A stretch of 64,000 nucleotides of DNA from Georgenia yuyongxinii (GCF_006352065.1 NZ_CP040915.1:1240001-1304000); one strand, 5' to 3'; shown: positions 54,165 to 63,133, numbered from the stretch's first letter. Notes: generated from the sequence alone by a model not told the origin. Numbers and translations: made by a program.

Positions 54165-55231
54165 GTCCCCGCCTCGAGCTCCGTTAGCTGGGCGGCCAGG
54201 TCCGTGACGGCCCCGACGTTGCGGACCCCCGCCTCGGTGGCCGGGAACGGCACGGTGAGGTAGCGGCCTTCCTGCACGGCGGGGAGCGCCGCCGTCACCG
54301 GGTTGGACTCGAGCACCTCGATCTTGTTCGCCGCGGTGTTCCACGCCGAGTCCACGAGCACGATGACGTCCGGCTCACGTTCGGCGACGGCCTCCCAGGC
54401 CAGCGACGTCCACGTGTCCGCCACGTCACCGGCCACGTTGTCCAGCCCTACTGCGTCCATGATCATCTGCGGCGCCCCGATGCCGGCACCGACGAACGGC
54501 GTGTCGGACCCGGAGGAGTACCACAGCGCGCTCAGGCCGGTGTCGGAGGGAACGACCGCCTCGAGCTCCGCGCGCTGCTCGGCGACCAGGGCGGCGGCGG
54601 CCTCCGGCTCGCCGAGCACCGCGCCCATCTCCTCGATCTCCGCGAACACGAGGTCGAACGTCAGCCGCTCCGGCTGGTACTCACCCTTGCAGGCCGACGG
54701 CGCGACATAGGTGGCGATGCCCAGATCGGCGTACATCGCGCGCTCGCCGGCTCCGTCTGCGGAGAGGTTGGACTCCCATCCGGCGTACACCAGGTCCGGC
54801 TCCAGGTCGAGCACCGCCTCGGCGGAGGGGTTCTTCTCGGCAAGCACCGGGGGCTCGGCCGCACCGGCGAGCTCGGTCGGGATCGCGCCGTCGGAAAATG
54901 CGGTGCCTGCGAGCCGGTCACCGGCCCCGAGCGCGAGGACCATCTCTGTCGCGGAGGACTTGATCGTCACGATGCGCTGCGGCGGGGCATTCACGGTGGT
55001 CTCCACGCCGCAGGTCGTCACCGAGAGCGGGAACCCTCCCGCGTCCGGTTTCGCGGACGGTTCGGCGGAGGTGCCCCCGGCAGGGCCCTCCGGCACGGCA
55101 GACGCACTCCCACCGGGCCCGTTCGGCGCGGCGGTGCCCGCGCCGCAAGCCGCCAGAACCAGGGCGGCGCCGGCGAGGACGGCGACGACGGCGGGGGTGG
55201 TGCGGCGGCGGACGTGGACGTGACCGGGCAC
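54161..55231 (-). CDS. Binding lipoprotein of putative F420-0 importer
   Basis: BtuF/FepB-type substrate-binding lipoprotein (356 aa). The signal peptide ends in LVLAAC with lipid Cys29. A Gly/Ser/Pro linker leads to a periplasmic-binding fold (PPQRIVTIKSSATEMVLALGAGDRLAGTAF). The GTG at 55231 has TGGAG upstream; the in-frame ATG at 55306 would bury the signal. It is first in the operon with permease and ATPase. Vitamin B12 or a siderophore are alternative ligands by fold, but the cofE neighbourhood favours F420-0. Confidence 0.85.
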   Translation of the reverse strand: MPGHVHVRRRTTPAVVAVLAGAALVLAACGAGTAAPNGPGGSASAVPEGPAGGTSAEPSAKPDAGGFPLSVTTCGVETTVNAPPQRIVTIKSSATEMVLALGAGDRLAGTAFSDGAIPTELAGAAEPPVLAEKNPSAEAVLDLEPDLVYAGWESNLSADGAGERAMYADLGIATYVAPSACKGEYQPERLTFDLVFAEIEEMGAVLGEPEAAAALVAEQRAELEAVVPSDTGLSALWYSSGSDTPFVGAGIGAPQMIMDAVGLDNVAGDVADTWTSLAWEAVAEREPDVIVLVDSAWNTAANKIEVLESNPVTAALPAVQEGRYLTVPFPATEAGVRNVGAVTDLAAQLTELEAGT

Positions 55232-55707
55232 GGGGACTCCAGGTGGTGGAGGAGGGCCGGTCGCGAGGGTCACAGCGCCCACACGCCGGTGGCGGGAACG
55301 GGCCATAGGCCCACGTCCAGGCCCACTCGCCGGGCCATGCCCGGCCCGGGGTCCGTGGCGATCCTACTCACTGGTGCCCGGCCGGGACCCGCTTGTCCGT
55401 AACGCCCCGGAAGGTCTGGGCGCTCTGGTACGTTCCGAGACCACCGACGCGTGGAAGCGTCGGCAGAACGCCGCGTATCGCGCCGCCGGGGCTGCTTTCG
55501 CACCGTGCCGACGGCGCACCTGAGGTCCTTGTGGCCGCCGACACCTGCGGTGCGGTGCCGGCCCGGCCCCCGATGCGACTGCGCCCGGCTGGCCCGGGAC
55601 AGCCAGACCCAACCGTGCCGGCTGGTCCGGCACGGCCCCCACCGGTTGACGCGGGCTGGTCGGGGCCGATCTGTCGACGCGTCTCAGAGCCACGCGGAGG
55701 AATCTCG
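55232..55707. other. Divergent control region between two importers
   Basis: This 476-bp gap separates the F420-0-type importer (minus) and the dihydropyrimidinase operon (plus). TAGGAT on the minus strand near 55360 is a -10 candidate. For the plus operon TTGACG (55646-55651) and ATCTGT (55669-55674) are 17 bp apart. A 9-bp perfect hairpin (55613-55621 with 55627-55635) lies just upstream of that promoter. No B12 riboswitch motifs are seen and no gene. Confidence 0.5.
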
Positions 55708-56556
55708 ATGACAACCGTCAAGGTCGCCCTGACCCAGACGCCCTGGACCGGCGACCGGGAGTCGATGACCCGGCTGCACGAGGACTTCGCGCGGCAGGCT
55801 GCCGCGCAGGGTGCTCAGATCATCTGCTTCCAGGAGCTCTTCTACGGGCCCTACTTCGGCATCACGCAGGACACGAAGTACTACGACTTCGCCGAGGGTG
55901 TCGAGGGGCCGACCACACGGCGGTTCGCCGCGCTTGCCAAGGAGCTCGGCATGGTGATCGTCCTGCCGGTCTACGAGGAGGAGCAGCCCGGCATCCTGTA
56001 CAACACCGCGGCCGTCATCGACGCGGACGGGACCTACCTGGGCAAGTACCGCAAGCACCACATCCCGAACCTGCCGAAGTTCTGGGAGAAGTTCTACTTC
56101 CGCCCCGGCAACCTCGGCTACCCGGTGTTCGACACCGCCGTCGGGCGCATCGGCGTCAACATCTGCTACGACCGGCACTTCCCCGAGGGCTGGCGCGCGC
56201 TGGGCCTGGCCGGCGCACAGATCGTCTTCAACCCCAACGCCACCGCCCCGGGCATCTCCAACCACCTGTGGGAGATCGAGCAGCCCGCCGCGGCCATCGC
56301 CAACGGGTACTTCGTCGCGGCCTCCAACCGGGTCGGCGCCGAGACCAACGAGTACGGCGACGACGCCGTCACCTTCTACGGCAGCTCCTACGTCGTGGGC
56401 CCGGACGGGCACTTCGTGGGCGACTGGGCCTCGAAGACGGACGCGGAGGTCAAGGTCTGGGACGTCGACCTGGACCAGATCCGTGAGGTCCGCGAACGCT
56501 GGCAGTTCTTCCGCGACCGCCGCCCCGACGCCTACGACGCCATCGTCGAGCCCTGA
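55708..56556 (+). CDS. Nitrilase-family N-carbamoyl hydrolase
   Basis: C-N hydrolase (282 aa) of the beta-ureidopropionase/N-carbamoyl-amino-acid amidase branch, with catalytic Glu43 (FQELFYGPYF), Lys116 (KYRKHHIP) and Cys153 (NICYDRHFPEG). It would release ammonia and CO2 from a carbamoyl amino acid such as N-carbamoyl-beta-alanine. GAGGA precedes the ATG. It is first in an operon whose second gene, dihydropyrimidinase, makes exactly such substrates. Confidence 0.9.
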   Translation: MTTVKVALTQTPWTGDRESMTRLHEDFARQAAAQGAQIICFQELFYGPYFGITQDTKYYDFAEGVEGPTTRRFAALAKELGMVIVLPVYEEEQPGILYNTAAVIDADGTYLGKYRKHHIPNLPKFWEKFYFRPGNLGYPVFDTAVGRIGVNICYDRHFPEGWRALGLAGAQIVFNPNATAPGISNHLWEIEQPAAAIANGYFVAASNRVGAETNEYGDDAVTFYGSSYVVGPDGHFVGDWASKTDAEVKVWDVDLDQIREVRERWQFFRDRRPDAYDAIVEP

Positions 56557-56570
56557 GGAGGGGACAGTCG

Positions 56571-57989
56571 ATGAAGACGCTCATCACCGGGGGCACGGTC
56601 GTCAACGCCACCGGCGCCACGCCCGCCGACGTGCTCATCGACGGCGAGACCATCGCCGCCGTCGTCGCCCCCGGCTCGACCCTGCTCGGGTTCGACCTGG
56701 CCGCCAACGTGGACACCGTCGTCGACGCCTCCGGCAAGTACGTCATCCCCGGCGGCATCGACGCGCACACCCACATGGAGATGCCCTTCGGGGGCACCTT
56801 CGCCTCCGACACCTTCGCCACGGGAACGACGGCGGCCGCCTGGGGTGGCACGACGACCATCGTGGACTTCGTGGTCCAGTACGCCGGCGAGAACCCGCTC
56901 GAGCAGTACGCCGCGTGGCACGAGAAGGCCGCCGGGAACTGCGCCATCGACTACGGCTTCCACCAGATCCTCTCCGACGTGCAGGACTCCTCGCTCACCG
57001 CGATGGACGAGCTCGTCGCCGAGGGCGTCACGAGCTTCAAGCTCTTCATGGCCTACAAGGGGGTGTTCCTCTCCGACGACGGCCAGATCGTCAAGGCCAT
57101 GCAGAAGGCCGCGGACAACGGCTCGCTGGTGATGATGCACGCCGAGAACGGCTCGGTGATCGACCTGCTCGTCCAGCAGGCTGTCGCCCGCGGCGACACC
57201 GCGCCCTATTTCCACGGCCTGACCCGGCCCTGGCAGGCGGAGGAGGAGGCCACGCACCGGGCGATCATGCTGGCCAACCTGACCGGGGCCCCGCTGTACG
57301 TGGTCCACGTCTCCGCCAAGCAGGCCGCCGAGCAGATCGCGCAGGCCCGCGACCGGGGCCAGAACGTCTTCGGGGAGACCTGCCCGCAGTACCTCTACCT
57401 CTCCCTCGAGGAGCATCTCGGGGCACCTGGCTTCGAGGGGGCGAAGTGGGTGTGCTCCACGCCGCTGCGCGCCCGTGCCGAGCACCACCAGGACCACATG
57501 TGGCGCTCGCTGCGCACCAACGACCTGCAGATCGTCTCCACCGACCACTGCCCATTCTGCATGAAGGGCCAGAAGGACATGGGGGTGGGGGACTTCTCCA
57601 AGATCCCCAACGGCATCGGCGGCGTCGAGCACCGCATGGACCTGATCTACCAGGGCGTGGTGACCGGCGAGATCTCCCTGGAGCGGTGGGTGGAGCTGTG
57701 CTGCACGACGCCGGCCCGCATGTTCGGTATGTACGGCCGCAAGGGGGTCATCGCCCCTGGCGCCGACGCCGACATCGTCGTCTACGACCCCAACGGGCAC
57801 ACCAGCATCGGGCTGGGCAAGACCCACCACATGAACATGGACTACTCCGCCTACGAGGGCTTCGAGATCGACGGGCACGTCGACACGGTCATCTCCCGCG
57901 GCAACGTCCTGGTCGACGACGGCGAGTTCCGCGGTCGGGTCGGCCACGGCCGGTACGTCAAGCGCGAGCTCTCCCAATACCTGATCTAG
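56571..57989 (+). CDS. hydA: Dihydropyrimidinase/hydantoinase
   Basis: Cyclic amidohydrolase (472 aa) opening dihydrouracil, dihydrothymine or hydantoin rings. The metal centre is visible: His66 and His68 (GGIDAHTHME), the carboxylated Lys157 (SFKLFMAYKG), His190 (MMHAENG), the His in VVHVS and Asp in STDHCPF. Its product is the substrate of the preceding hydrolase, 14 bp upstream. An LLM oxidoreductase follows by 32 bp. Confidence 0.94.
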   Translation: MKTLITGGTVVNATGATPADVLIDGETIAAVVAPGSTLLGFDLAANVDTVVDASGKYVIPGGIDAHTHMEMPFGGTFASDTFATGTTAAAWGGTTTIVDFVVQYAGENPLEQYAAWHEKAAGNCAIDYGFHQILSDVQDSSLTAMDELVAEGVTSFKLFMAYKGVFLSDDGQIVKAMQKAADNGSLVMMHAENGSVIDLLVQQAVARGDTAPYFHGLTRPWQAEEEATHRAIMLANLTGAPLYVVHVSAKQAAEQIAQARDRGQNVFGETCPQYLYLSLEEHLGAPGFEGAKWVCSTPLRARAEHHQDHMWRSLRTNDLQIVSTDHCPFCMKGQKDMGVGDFSKIPNGIGGVEHRMDLIYQGVVTGEISLERWVELCCTTPARMFGMYGRKGVIAPGADADIVVYDPNGHTSIGLGKTHHMNMDYSAYEGFEIDGHVDTVISRGNVLVDDGEFRGRVGHGRYVKRELSQYLI

Positions 57990-58021
57990 CCGCCCCTCCC
58001 GAACCTCATCGAGGAGTACGC

Positions 58022-59038
58022 ATGGACTTCGGCGTCGTCCTGCAGACCAACCCGCCATCCTCCCGCGTGGTCGAGCTCGCCCGCCAGGCCGAGACGCACG
58101 GCTTCAGCCACGTGTGGACGTTCGACTCGCACCTGCTGTGGCAGGAGCCCTACGTCATCTACAGCCAGATCCTCGCCGCCACCCGCAAGGTGATGGTCGG
58201 GCCCATGGTCACCAACCCGATCACCCGGGACGTGACGGTGACGGCGTCGACGTTCGCCACCCTGAACGAGATGTTCGGCAACCGCACCGTCTGCGGACTC
58301 GGTCGCGGGGACTCGGCCGTGCGGGTGCTCAACGGCCGCCCCGCGTCGCTGGCCCAGCTGCGGGAGTCCGTGCACGTCATCCGTGAGCTCGCGAACTCCC
58401 GGCCGGTGGAGATCAACGGCTCGACCGTGCGCTTCCCGTGGGCGCACGACTCGCGCCTGGAGGTGTGGGTGGCCGGGTACGGGCCCAAGACCCTGGCGCT
58501 GACGGGCGACGTCGCCGACGGGTTCATCCTCCAGCTCGCCGACCCCGACGTGACGGCGTGGACGATCCAGGTGGTGCGCGAGGCGGCCGAGAAGGCCGGG
58601 CGCGACCCCGACGCGCTGCAGTTCTGCGTGGCCGCGCCGATGTACATCGGCCAGGACCGTGCGCACATGCACGACCAGTCCCGGTGGTTCGGCGGCATGG
58701 TCGGCAACCACGTGGCCGAGCTGGTCGCACGGTACGGGCAGGACTCGGACTTGCCCAGGTCTCTGACCGACTACGTCGCGGGGCGCACCGACTACGACTA
58801 CAACGAGCACGGGCGGGCCGGCAACACCCACACCGAGTTCGTGCCGGACGACATCGTCGAGCGGTTCTGTGTCCTGGGCACCTGGCAGGAGCACGTCGCC
58901 AAGCTCACCGAGCTGCGCGGGCTCGGCGTGACCCAGTTCGCCGGCTACCTCATGCATGACAACAAGGAGGAAACCCTGCGCCAGTACGGCGAGCACGTCA
59001 TCCCCGCGATGCGCGACCTGGTCCTCGCGAAGGTATGA
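58022..59038 (+). CDS. LLM oxidoreductase of dihydropyrimidinase operon
   Basis: Luciferase-like TIM-barrel enzyme (338 aa) of the TIGR03842-like group annotated as F420-dependent. It begins MDFGVVLQTNPPSS and shows GPMVTNPITRDV, CGLGRGDSAV and VWVAGYGPKTLALTGDVADG. Flavin instead of F420 cannot be excluded by sequence alone. GAGGAG precedes the ATG. It lies between hydA and the importer genes and overlaps the permease start (ATGA), so it is part of the same pathway; it could reduce or oxidise the pyrimidine or hydantoin ring. Confidence 0.85.
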   Translation: MDFGVVLQTNPPSSRVVELARQAETHGFSHVWTFDSHLLWQEPYVIYSQILAATRKVMVGPMVTNPITRDVTVTASTFATLNEMFGNRTVCGLGRGDSAVRVLNGRPASLAQLRESVHVIRELANSRPVEINGSTVRFPWAHDSRLEVWVAGYGPKTLALTGDVADGFILQLADPDVTAWTIQVVREAAEKAGRDPDALQFCVAAPMYIGQDRAHMHDQSRWFGGMVGNHVAELVARYGQDSDLPRSLTDYVAGRTDYDYNEHGRAGNTHTEFVPDDIVERFCVLGTWQEHVAKLTELRGLGVTQFAGYLMHDNKEETLRQYGEHVIPAMRDLVLAKV

Positions 59039-60060
59039 GCACACCGCCGGCCCGCGCCGCCCGGTCCGCGCCGGACGGCCTGGTCCCCGACGTCGCGGCG
59101 GCGGTCTCGGCCGAGCCGGGCGTCCCAGGCGCCACCCCGGTGCCCGGGGGCTCGCGGTCACCCAACCGGTGGCCCTGGGCGGGCGGGTCGTGGCCCCGCT
59201 GGGTGCGGACGGCGGTGCTCGGGATCGCCGGTGTGCTGATGCTGGCCCTGGTCTGGGAGCTGTACAAGCTCCTCGGCCCGGTGGAGGGCGTCAGCGTCGG
59301 CGAGACGCGGGTGCTGCCCCGCACGGACGAGCGGTCCATGCCGCACGTGTGGGAGATGGTGTCGCGGCTGTTCCAGCCGGCGACCGGGGCGCCCGGGGCG
59401 CCGCCGCTGCTCGTGCCGCTGCTGAGCGCATCGGTGTTCACCCTGGCGGTCGCGATGCTCGGCTGGTTCGTGGGCGTCGTCGTCGGGGCGGCCCTCGCCG
59501 TCCTCATGCTGCGCTGGCGGCTCGCGGAGTCCGCCGTCCTGCCGTGGGTGATCCTCAGCCAGACGGTGCCGCTTGTCGCCCTCGCACCGCTGGTGGTCGG
59601 CTGGGGCGGGCGCATCCACATCGGTTCCCTGGAGTGGGAGCGGTGGATGTCGGTGGCGGCCATCTCCGCCTACCTGTCGTTCTTCATGGTGGCGGTCGGG
59701 ACGCTGCGGGGGTTGAAGGCGCCCGACGCGGTGCACGTAGACCTGTTCCGCAGCTACGCCGTTGGCTGGTGGCGCACCCTCGTGCGGTTGCGGCTGCCGG
59801 CGGCGGTCCCCTTCCTGCTGCCCGCCCTGCGCCTGGCGGCCGCTACCTCCATCGTGGGGGCGATCGTGGCCGAGGTCTCCACCGGCACCGCCGGCGGGAT
59901 CGGCCGCCTCATCATCAGCTACGCCCAGTCCGCCAGCGGCGACCCGCCCAAGCCCTGGACCGCGATCTTCGCTGCCGCCGCCCTCGGGCTGGTTGCCGCC
60001 GGGCTTGTCTCCCTCGTCGGGACGGGCCTGCGTCGCTACCGCTTCTCGGAGGTCTCATGA
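59035..60060 (+). CDS. ABC permease, SsuC/ThiX type (first)
   Basis: Inner-membrane permease (341 aa) of the nitrate/sulfonate/taurine/pyrimidine class. A 50-residue Pro-rich N-terminus precedes the helices. The EAA-like coupling segment is seen in FRSYAVGWWRTLVRLRLPAAVPFLLPALR. It overlaps its neighbours on both sides by ATGA, so the operon is tightly coupled. With the second permease it would form a heterodimeric channel. Confidence 0.88.
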   Translation: MSTPPARAARSAPDGLVPDVAAAVSAEPGVPGATPVPGGSRSPNRWPWAGGSWPRWVRTAVLGIAGVLMLALVWELYKLLGPVEGVSVGETRVLPRTDERSMPHVWEMVSRLFQPATGAPGAPPLLVPLLSASVFTLAVAMLGWFVGVVVGAALAVLMLRWRLAESAVLPWVILSQTVPLVALAPLVVGWGGRIHIGSLEWERWMSVAAISAYLSFFMVAVGTLRGLKAPDAVHVDLFRSYAVGWWRTLVRLRLPAAVPFLLPALRLAAATSIVGAIVAEVSTGTAGGIGRLIISYAQSASGDPPKPWTAIFAAAALGLVAAGLVSLVGTGLRRYRFSEVS

Positions 60061-61145
60061 GCACCGCCACACCCGCCGCCGGGCACCGTCACGCCGCCAA
60101 GGTCGCCGGCGCCGTCGCCGTCCGTGCCGAGCAGGTGGGCAAGGTCTTCCCCGGCAGGGGCGGCGACGTCGTCGCCCTCCAGGACGTCTCGATGAGCGTG
60201 GCACCGGGCGAGTTCGTCTCCCTCATCGGTCCCTCCGGGTGCGGGAAGTCCACTCTGCTGCGGCTCGTCGCCGACCTGGACGCGCCCACGTCTGGCTCCC
60301 TCGAGGTCTTCGGGCGCACGGCGGACGCGGCGCGCCGCGCCCAGGACTACGGGATCGCCTTCCAAAGCGCCGGCCTGCTGCCGTGGCGCACGGTCCGGGG
60401 CAACGTCGAGCTGCCGCTCGAGCTGCACGGCGCCAACCGGCGGGTGCGGCGGGCGCGGGCCGACGAGCTGCTGGCCCTGGTCGGGCTCACCGACTTCGCC
60501 CAGGCCTACCCCCACCAGCTCTCTGGCGGGATGCAGCAGCGCGTCGCGATCGCGCGGGCGCTGGCCGAGTCGCCCAGCCTGCTGCTGATGGACGAGCCGT
60601 TCGGCGCGCTGGACGAGATGACCCGCGAGCACATGCAGACCGAGCTGCTGCGCATCTGCGCAGAGACCCGAGCCGCCGTCATCTTCGTGACCCACTCCGT
60701 CCCGGAGGCCGCCTACCTCTCCGACCGGGTGGTCGTCATGTCACCGCGGCCGGGCCGGGTGCAGGAGATCGTCGACGTCGGACTGGGGGAGGCGTTCCGT
60801 CGGGAGGCGGCGCTGCGGGAGGACGAGGCGTTCTTCCGGGCCGTCACCCGCGTGCGTGAGGCGCTCCACGGCGTCGAGCCCGCGAGCAGGGCGGCCGCGG
60901 CCAACGCAGACGAACCCACGACCGGCTGGAACGACGACGGGCCCGCTGCGGACCCGAGCGCCGACGAGCCCACCGCGCAGCGGAACGGCGAGCGCACCGC
61001 CGGGCCGAACGGCGAGCGGACCGCCGGACCGAACGACGAGCGCACCGCCGGGCCGAACGGCGAGCGCACCGCCGGGCCGAACGGCGCGCCCGCCGCCGGG
61101 CGAAGCCCTGGTACGCCCGCCGCCGCACCGGGAGCGGACCGGTGA
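60057..61145 (+). CDS. ABC ATPase, SsuB/ThiZ type, with repeat tail
   Basis: ATPase (362 aa) of the same importer: Walker A GPSGCGKST, Q-loop FQSAGLLPWRT, signature LSGGMQQR, Walker B LLMDEPFGALD and switch VTHSVPEA. The catalytic part ends near residue 275. The remaining 85 residues are a disordered tail with four GERTAGPN-type octapeptides encoded by 24-bp repeats (60987-61082). It overlaps the next permease start by 4 bp. Confidence 0.9.
   Translation: MSTATPAAGHRHAAKVAGAVAVRAEQVGKVFPGRGGDVVALQDVSMSVAPGEFVSLIGPSGCGKSTLLRLVADLDAPTSGSLEVFGRTADAARRAQDYGIAFQSAGLLPWRTVRGNVELPLELHGANRRVRRARADELLALVGLTDFAQAYPHQLSGGMQQRVAIARALAESPSLLLMDEPFGALDEMTREHMQTELLRICAETRAAVIFVTHSVPEAAYLSDRVVVMSPRPGRVQEIVDVGLGEAFRREAALREDEAFFRAVTRVREALHGVEPASRAAAANADEPTTGWNDDGPAADPSADEPTAQRNGERTAGPNGERTAGPNDERTAGPNGERTAGPNGAPAAGRSPGTPAAAPGADR
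60987..61082 (+). repeat. 24-bp in-frame tandem repeat
   Basis: Four 24-bp units (60987, 61011, 61035, 61059) encode the octapeptide repeats in the tail of the ABC ATPase, with a few substitutions. Confidence 0.88.
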
Positions 61146-61915
61146 GGGCGGCGCGTGCCGTCTCGCACGTCGCGGCCCCGCTGCTGCTCGGGGTCCTCGG
61201 GCTCGCGGCGTGGGAGTGGCTGGTGCTCGCCGCGGACCTCAAGCCGTACCTGCTGCCAAGTCCGACCGCGATCGGCGCCGAGCTCGTCGCCTCCGGCCGG
61301 CTGGTGCTGGACGACACCCTTTCCACCGGGTGGAACGTGCTGGTCGGGCTCGTCGCCGGGGCCGTGGCCGGTGTCGTCGTCGCCCTGGCGGCCGCGCGTT
61401 CACGCCTGCTCGACGGGGTGGTGTCCCCGCTGGCCGCTGCCGCGGCCGTCATGCCGATCGTCGCGCTGGCACCGGTGCTCAACAACATGTTCGGGTCCAC
61501 CACGGAGGTCTCCCGGCAGATCATCGTCTCCGTCGTGGCGTTCGCACCGGTCTTCTTCAACACCCTCAAGGGCCTGCGCCAGGTGCGACCGGTGCACCGG
61601 GACCTCATGCGCGCCTACGCGGCGAGCGGCTGGCAGGTGGCGCGGACCGTCACCCTCCCCGGAGCGGTGCCATACGTGTTCACCGGGCTGCGGCTCGCAT
61701 CGGCCGTGGCCGTGATCGCCGCGGTGGTCGCCGAGTACTTCGGCGGCCGCCAGAACGGTCTCGGTTCCGCGATCACCTCGGCCGCAGCAGCCAGTGCCTA
61801 CCCACGTGCGTGGGCGTACGTGGTCGGGGCGATCGTGCTCGGCCTGGTGTTCTACTGCGTGACCCTCCTGCTCGAACGACTCGTCGCGCGCCGCATGGGC
61901 GGTGCCGTGGCCTGA
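61142..61915 (+). CDS. ABC permease, SsuC/ThiX type (second)
   Basis: Second permease (257 aa), with six helices and the coupling segment YAASGWQVARTVTLPGAVPYVFTGLRLA. The start is a GTG overlapping the ATPase stop (GTGA). Having two different permeases is unusual for the SsuABC type but common in THI5/pyrimidine-like importers of actinobacteria. The binding-protein gene follows after 47 bp. Confidence 0.88.
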   Translation: MRAARAVSHVAAPLLLGVLGLAAWEWLVLAADLKPYLLPSPTAIGAELVASGRLVLDDTLSTGWNVLVGLVAGAVAGVVVALAAARSRLLDGVVSPLAAAAAVMPIVALAPVLNNMFGSTTEVSRQIIVSVVAFAPVFFNTLKGLRQVRPVHRDLMRAYAASGWQVARTVTLPGAVPYVFTGLRLASAVAVIAAVVAEYFGGRQNGLGSAITSAAAASAYPRAWAYVVGAIVLGLVFYCVTLLLERLVARRMGGAVA

Positions 61916-61962
61916 TCGCTCAATTTTGTCCCCCGTCCCCCGTACGACCGAGAGGATCCACG

Positions 61963-63123
61963 ATGAGGCTCACGAAACTGTCCGCCGGGGTGGCCGCAGC
62001 CGCCGCGGCCTCGCTTCTGCTGGCCGCCTGCGGTGACTCGGGCGACCCGGCGGCACCGGGCGATGATGCGACGAGCGAAGCGGGCGGAGAGCTCACCCCG
62101 GTCTCACTCCAGCTGCAATGGTTCATTCAAGGGCAGTTCGCCGGCTATCTCGCCGCTGACGCCCTCGGCTACTACGAGGACGCCGGGCTCGACGTCGAGA
62201 TCGTCGAGGGCGGCGTGGACATCGTGCCGCAGGCCGTGCTGGCGGACGGGACGGTCGACTACGCGATCGCCTGGGTCCCCAAGGCGCTCGCCTCCCGGGA
62301 GCAGGGGGCCGGGATCACCAACGTCGCGCAGATTTTCGAGCGGTCCGGCACCTTGCAGGTCGCCTGGGCGGACTCGGGCATCTCCGCCTCGGCGGACCTC
62401 GCCGGCAAGAAGGTGGGCAACTGGGGCTTCGGCAACGAGTTCGAGCTCTTCGCGGGCATGACCGGTGCCGGCCTCGACCCCGCCACCGACGTCACCCTCG
62501 TGCAGCAGCAGTTCGACATGAACGCGCTCCTCGCACGCGAGATCGACGCCGCCCAGGCGATGACGTACAACGAGTACGCGATGCTGCTCGAGGCGGAGAA
62601 CCCCGACACCGGTGAGCTCTACACTGCCGACGACTTCACCGCCATCGACTGGAACGACGAGGGCGTCGCCATGCTCCAGGACGCGGTGTGGGCCAACACC
62701 GAGCGGCTCGAGGGCGACGCCGACTACCAGGCCACCACGGTGGCATTCCTGACCGCGTCGTTGCGCGGGTGGATCCACTGCCGCGACAACGTCGAGGAGT
62801 GCCGCGACATCACCGTGGCCGCCGGCTCCCAGCTGGGCAACAGCCACCAGGCGTGGATGGTCAACGAGATCAACAAGCTCATCTGGCCCTCGACGAACGG
62901 CATCGGCACGATCGACAAGGCCATGTGGGACCAGACCGTTGAGATCGCCATGACGGCGCAGAACGACCAGGGCGCCACGGTGCTCACCCGTGAGCCCGAG
63001 GGCCTGGCCTACACCAACGACTACGTCGAGCAGGCCCTCGAGGCGCTCAAGGCCGACGGTGAGGACGTCATGGGCGAGGGCTACAAGCCGATCGAGGTCG
63101 AGCTCGCCGCAGGCGGGAACTAG
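61963..63123 (+). CDS. SsuA/THI5-like substrate-binding lipoprotein
   Basis: Lipoprotein (386 aa) with signal peptide and lipobox LLAAC (lipid Cys23). The mature part starts with VSLQLQWFIQGQFAGYLAADALGYYEDAGLDV, the NMT1/THI5-type fold that binds pyrimidines, riboflavin precursors or sulfonates. Given hydA and the carbamoyl hydrolase in the same operon, a pyrimidine or hydantoin ligand is likely. GAGAGGA precedes the ATG. A very strong palindrome follows and ends the operon. Confidence 0.9.
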   Translation: MRLTKLSAGVAAAAAASLLLAACGDSGDPAAPGDDATSEAGGELTPVSLQLQWFIQGQFAGYLAADALGYYEDAGLDVEIVEGGVDIVPQAVLADGTVDYAIAWVPKALASREQGAGITNVAQIFERSGTLQVAWADSGISASADLAGKKVGNWGFGNEFELFAGMTGAGLDPATDVTLVQQQFDMNALLAREIDAAQAMTYNEYAMLLEAENPDTGELYTADDFTAIDWNDEGVAMLQDAVWANTERLEGDADYQATTVAFLTASLRGWIHCRDNVEECRDITVAAGSQLGNSHQAWMVNEINKLIWPSTNGIGTIDKAMWDQTVEIAMTAQNDQGATVLTREPEGLAYTNDYVEQALEALKADGEDVMGEGYKPIEVELAAGGN

Positions 63124-63133
63124 AACCGATCGC

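Noticed and set aside
55232-55400. Cobalamin riboswitch before the BtuF-like gene
   Set aside because: The conserved B12-box and the core blocks of the riboswitch are not found, and gene context favours F420-0.
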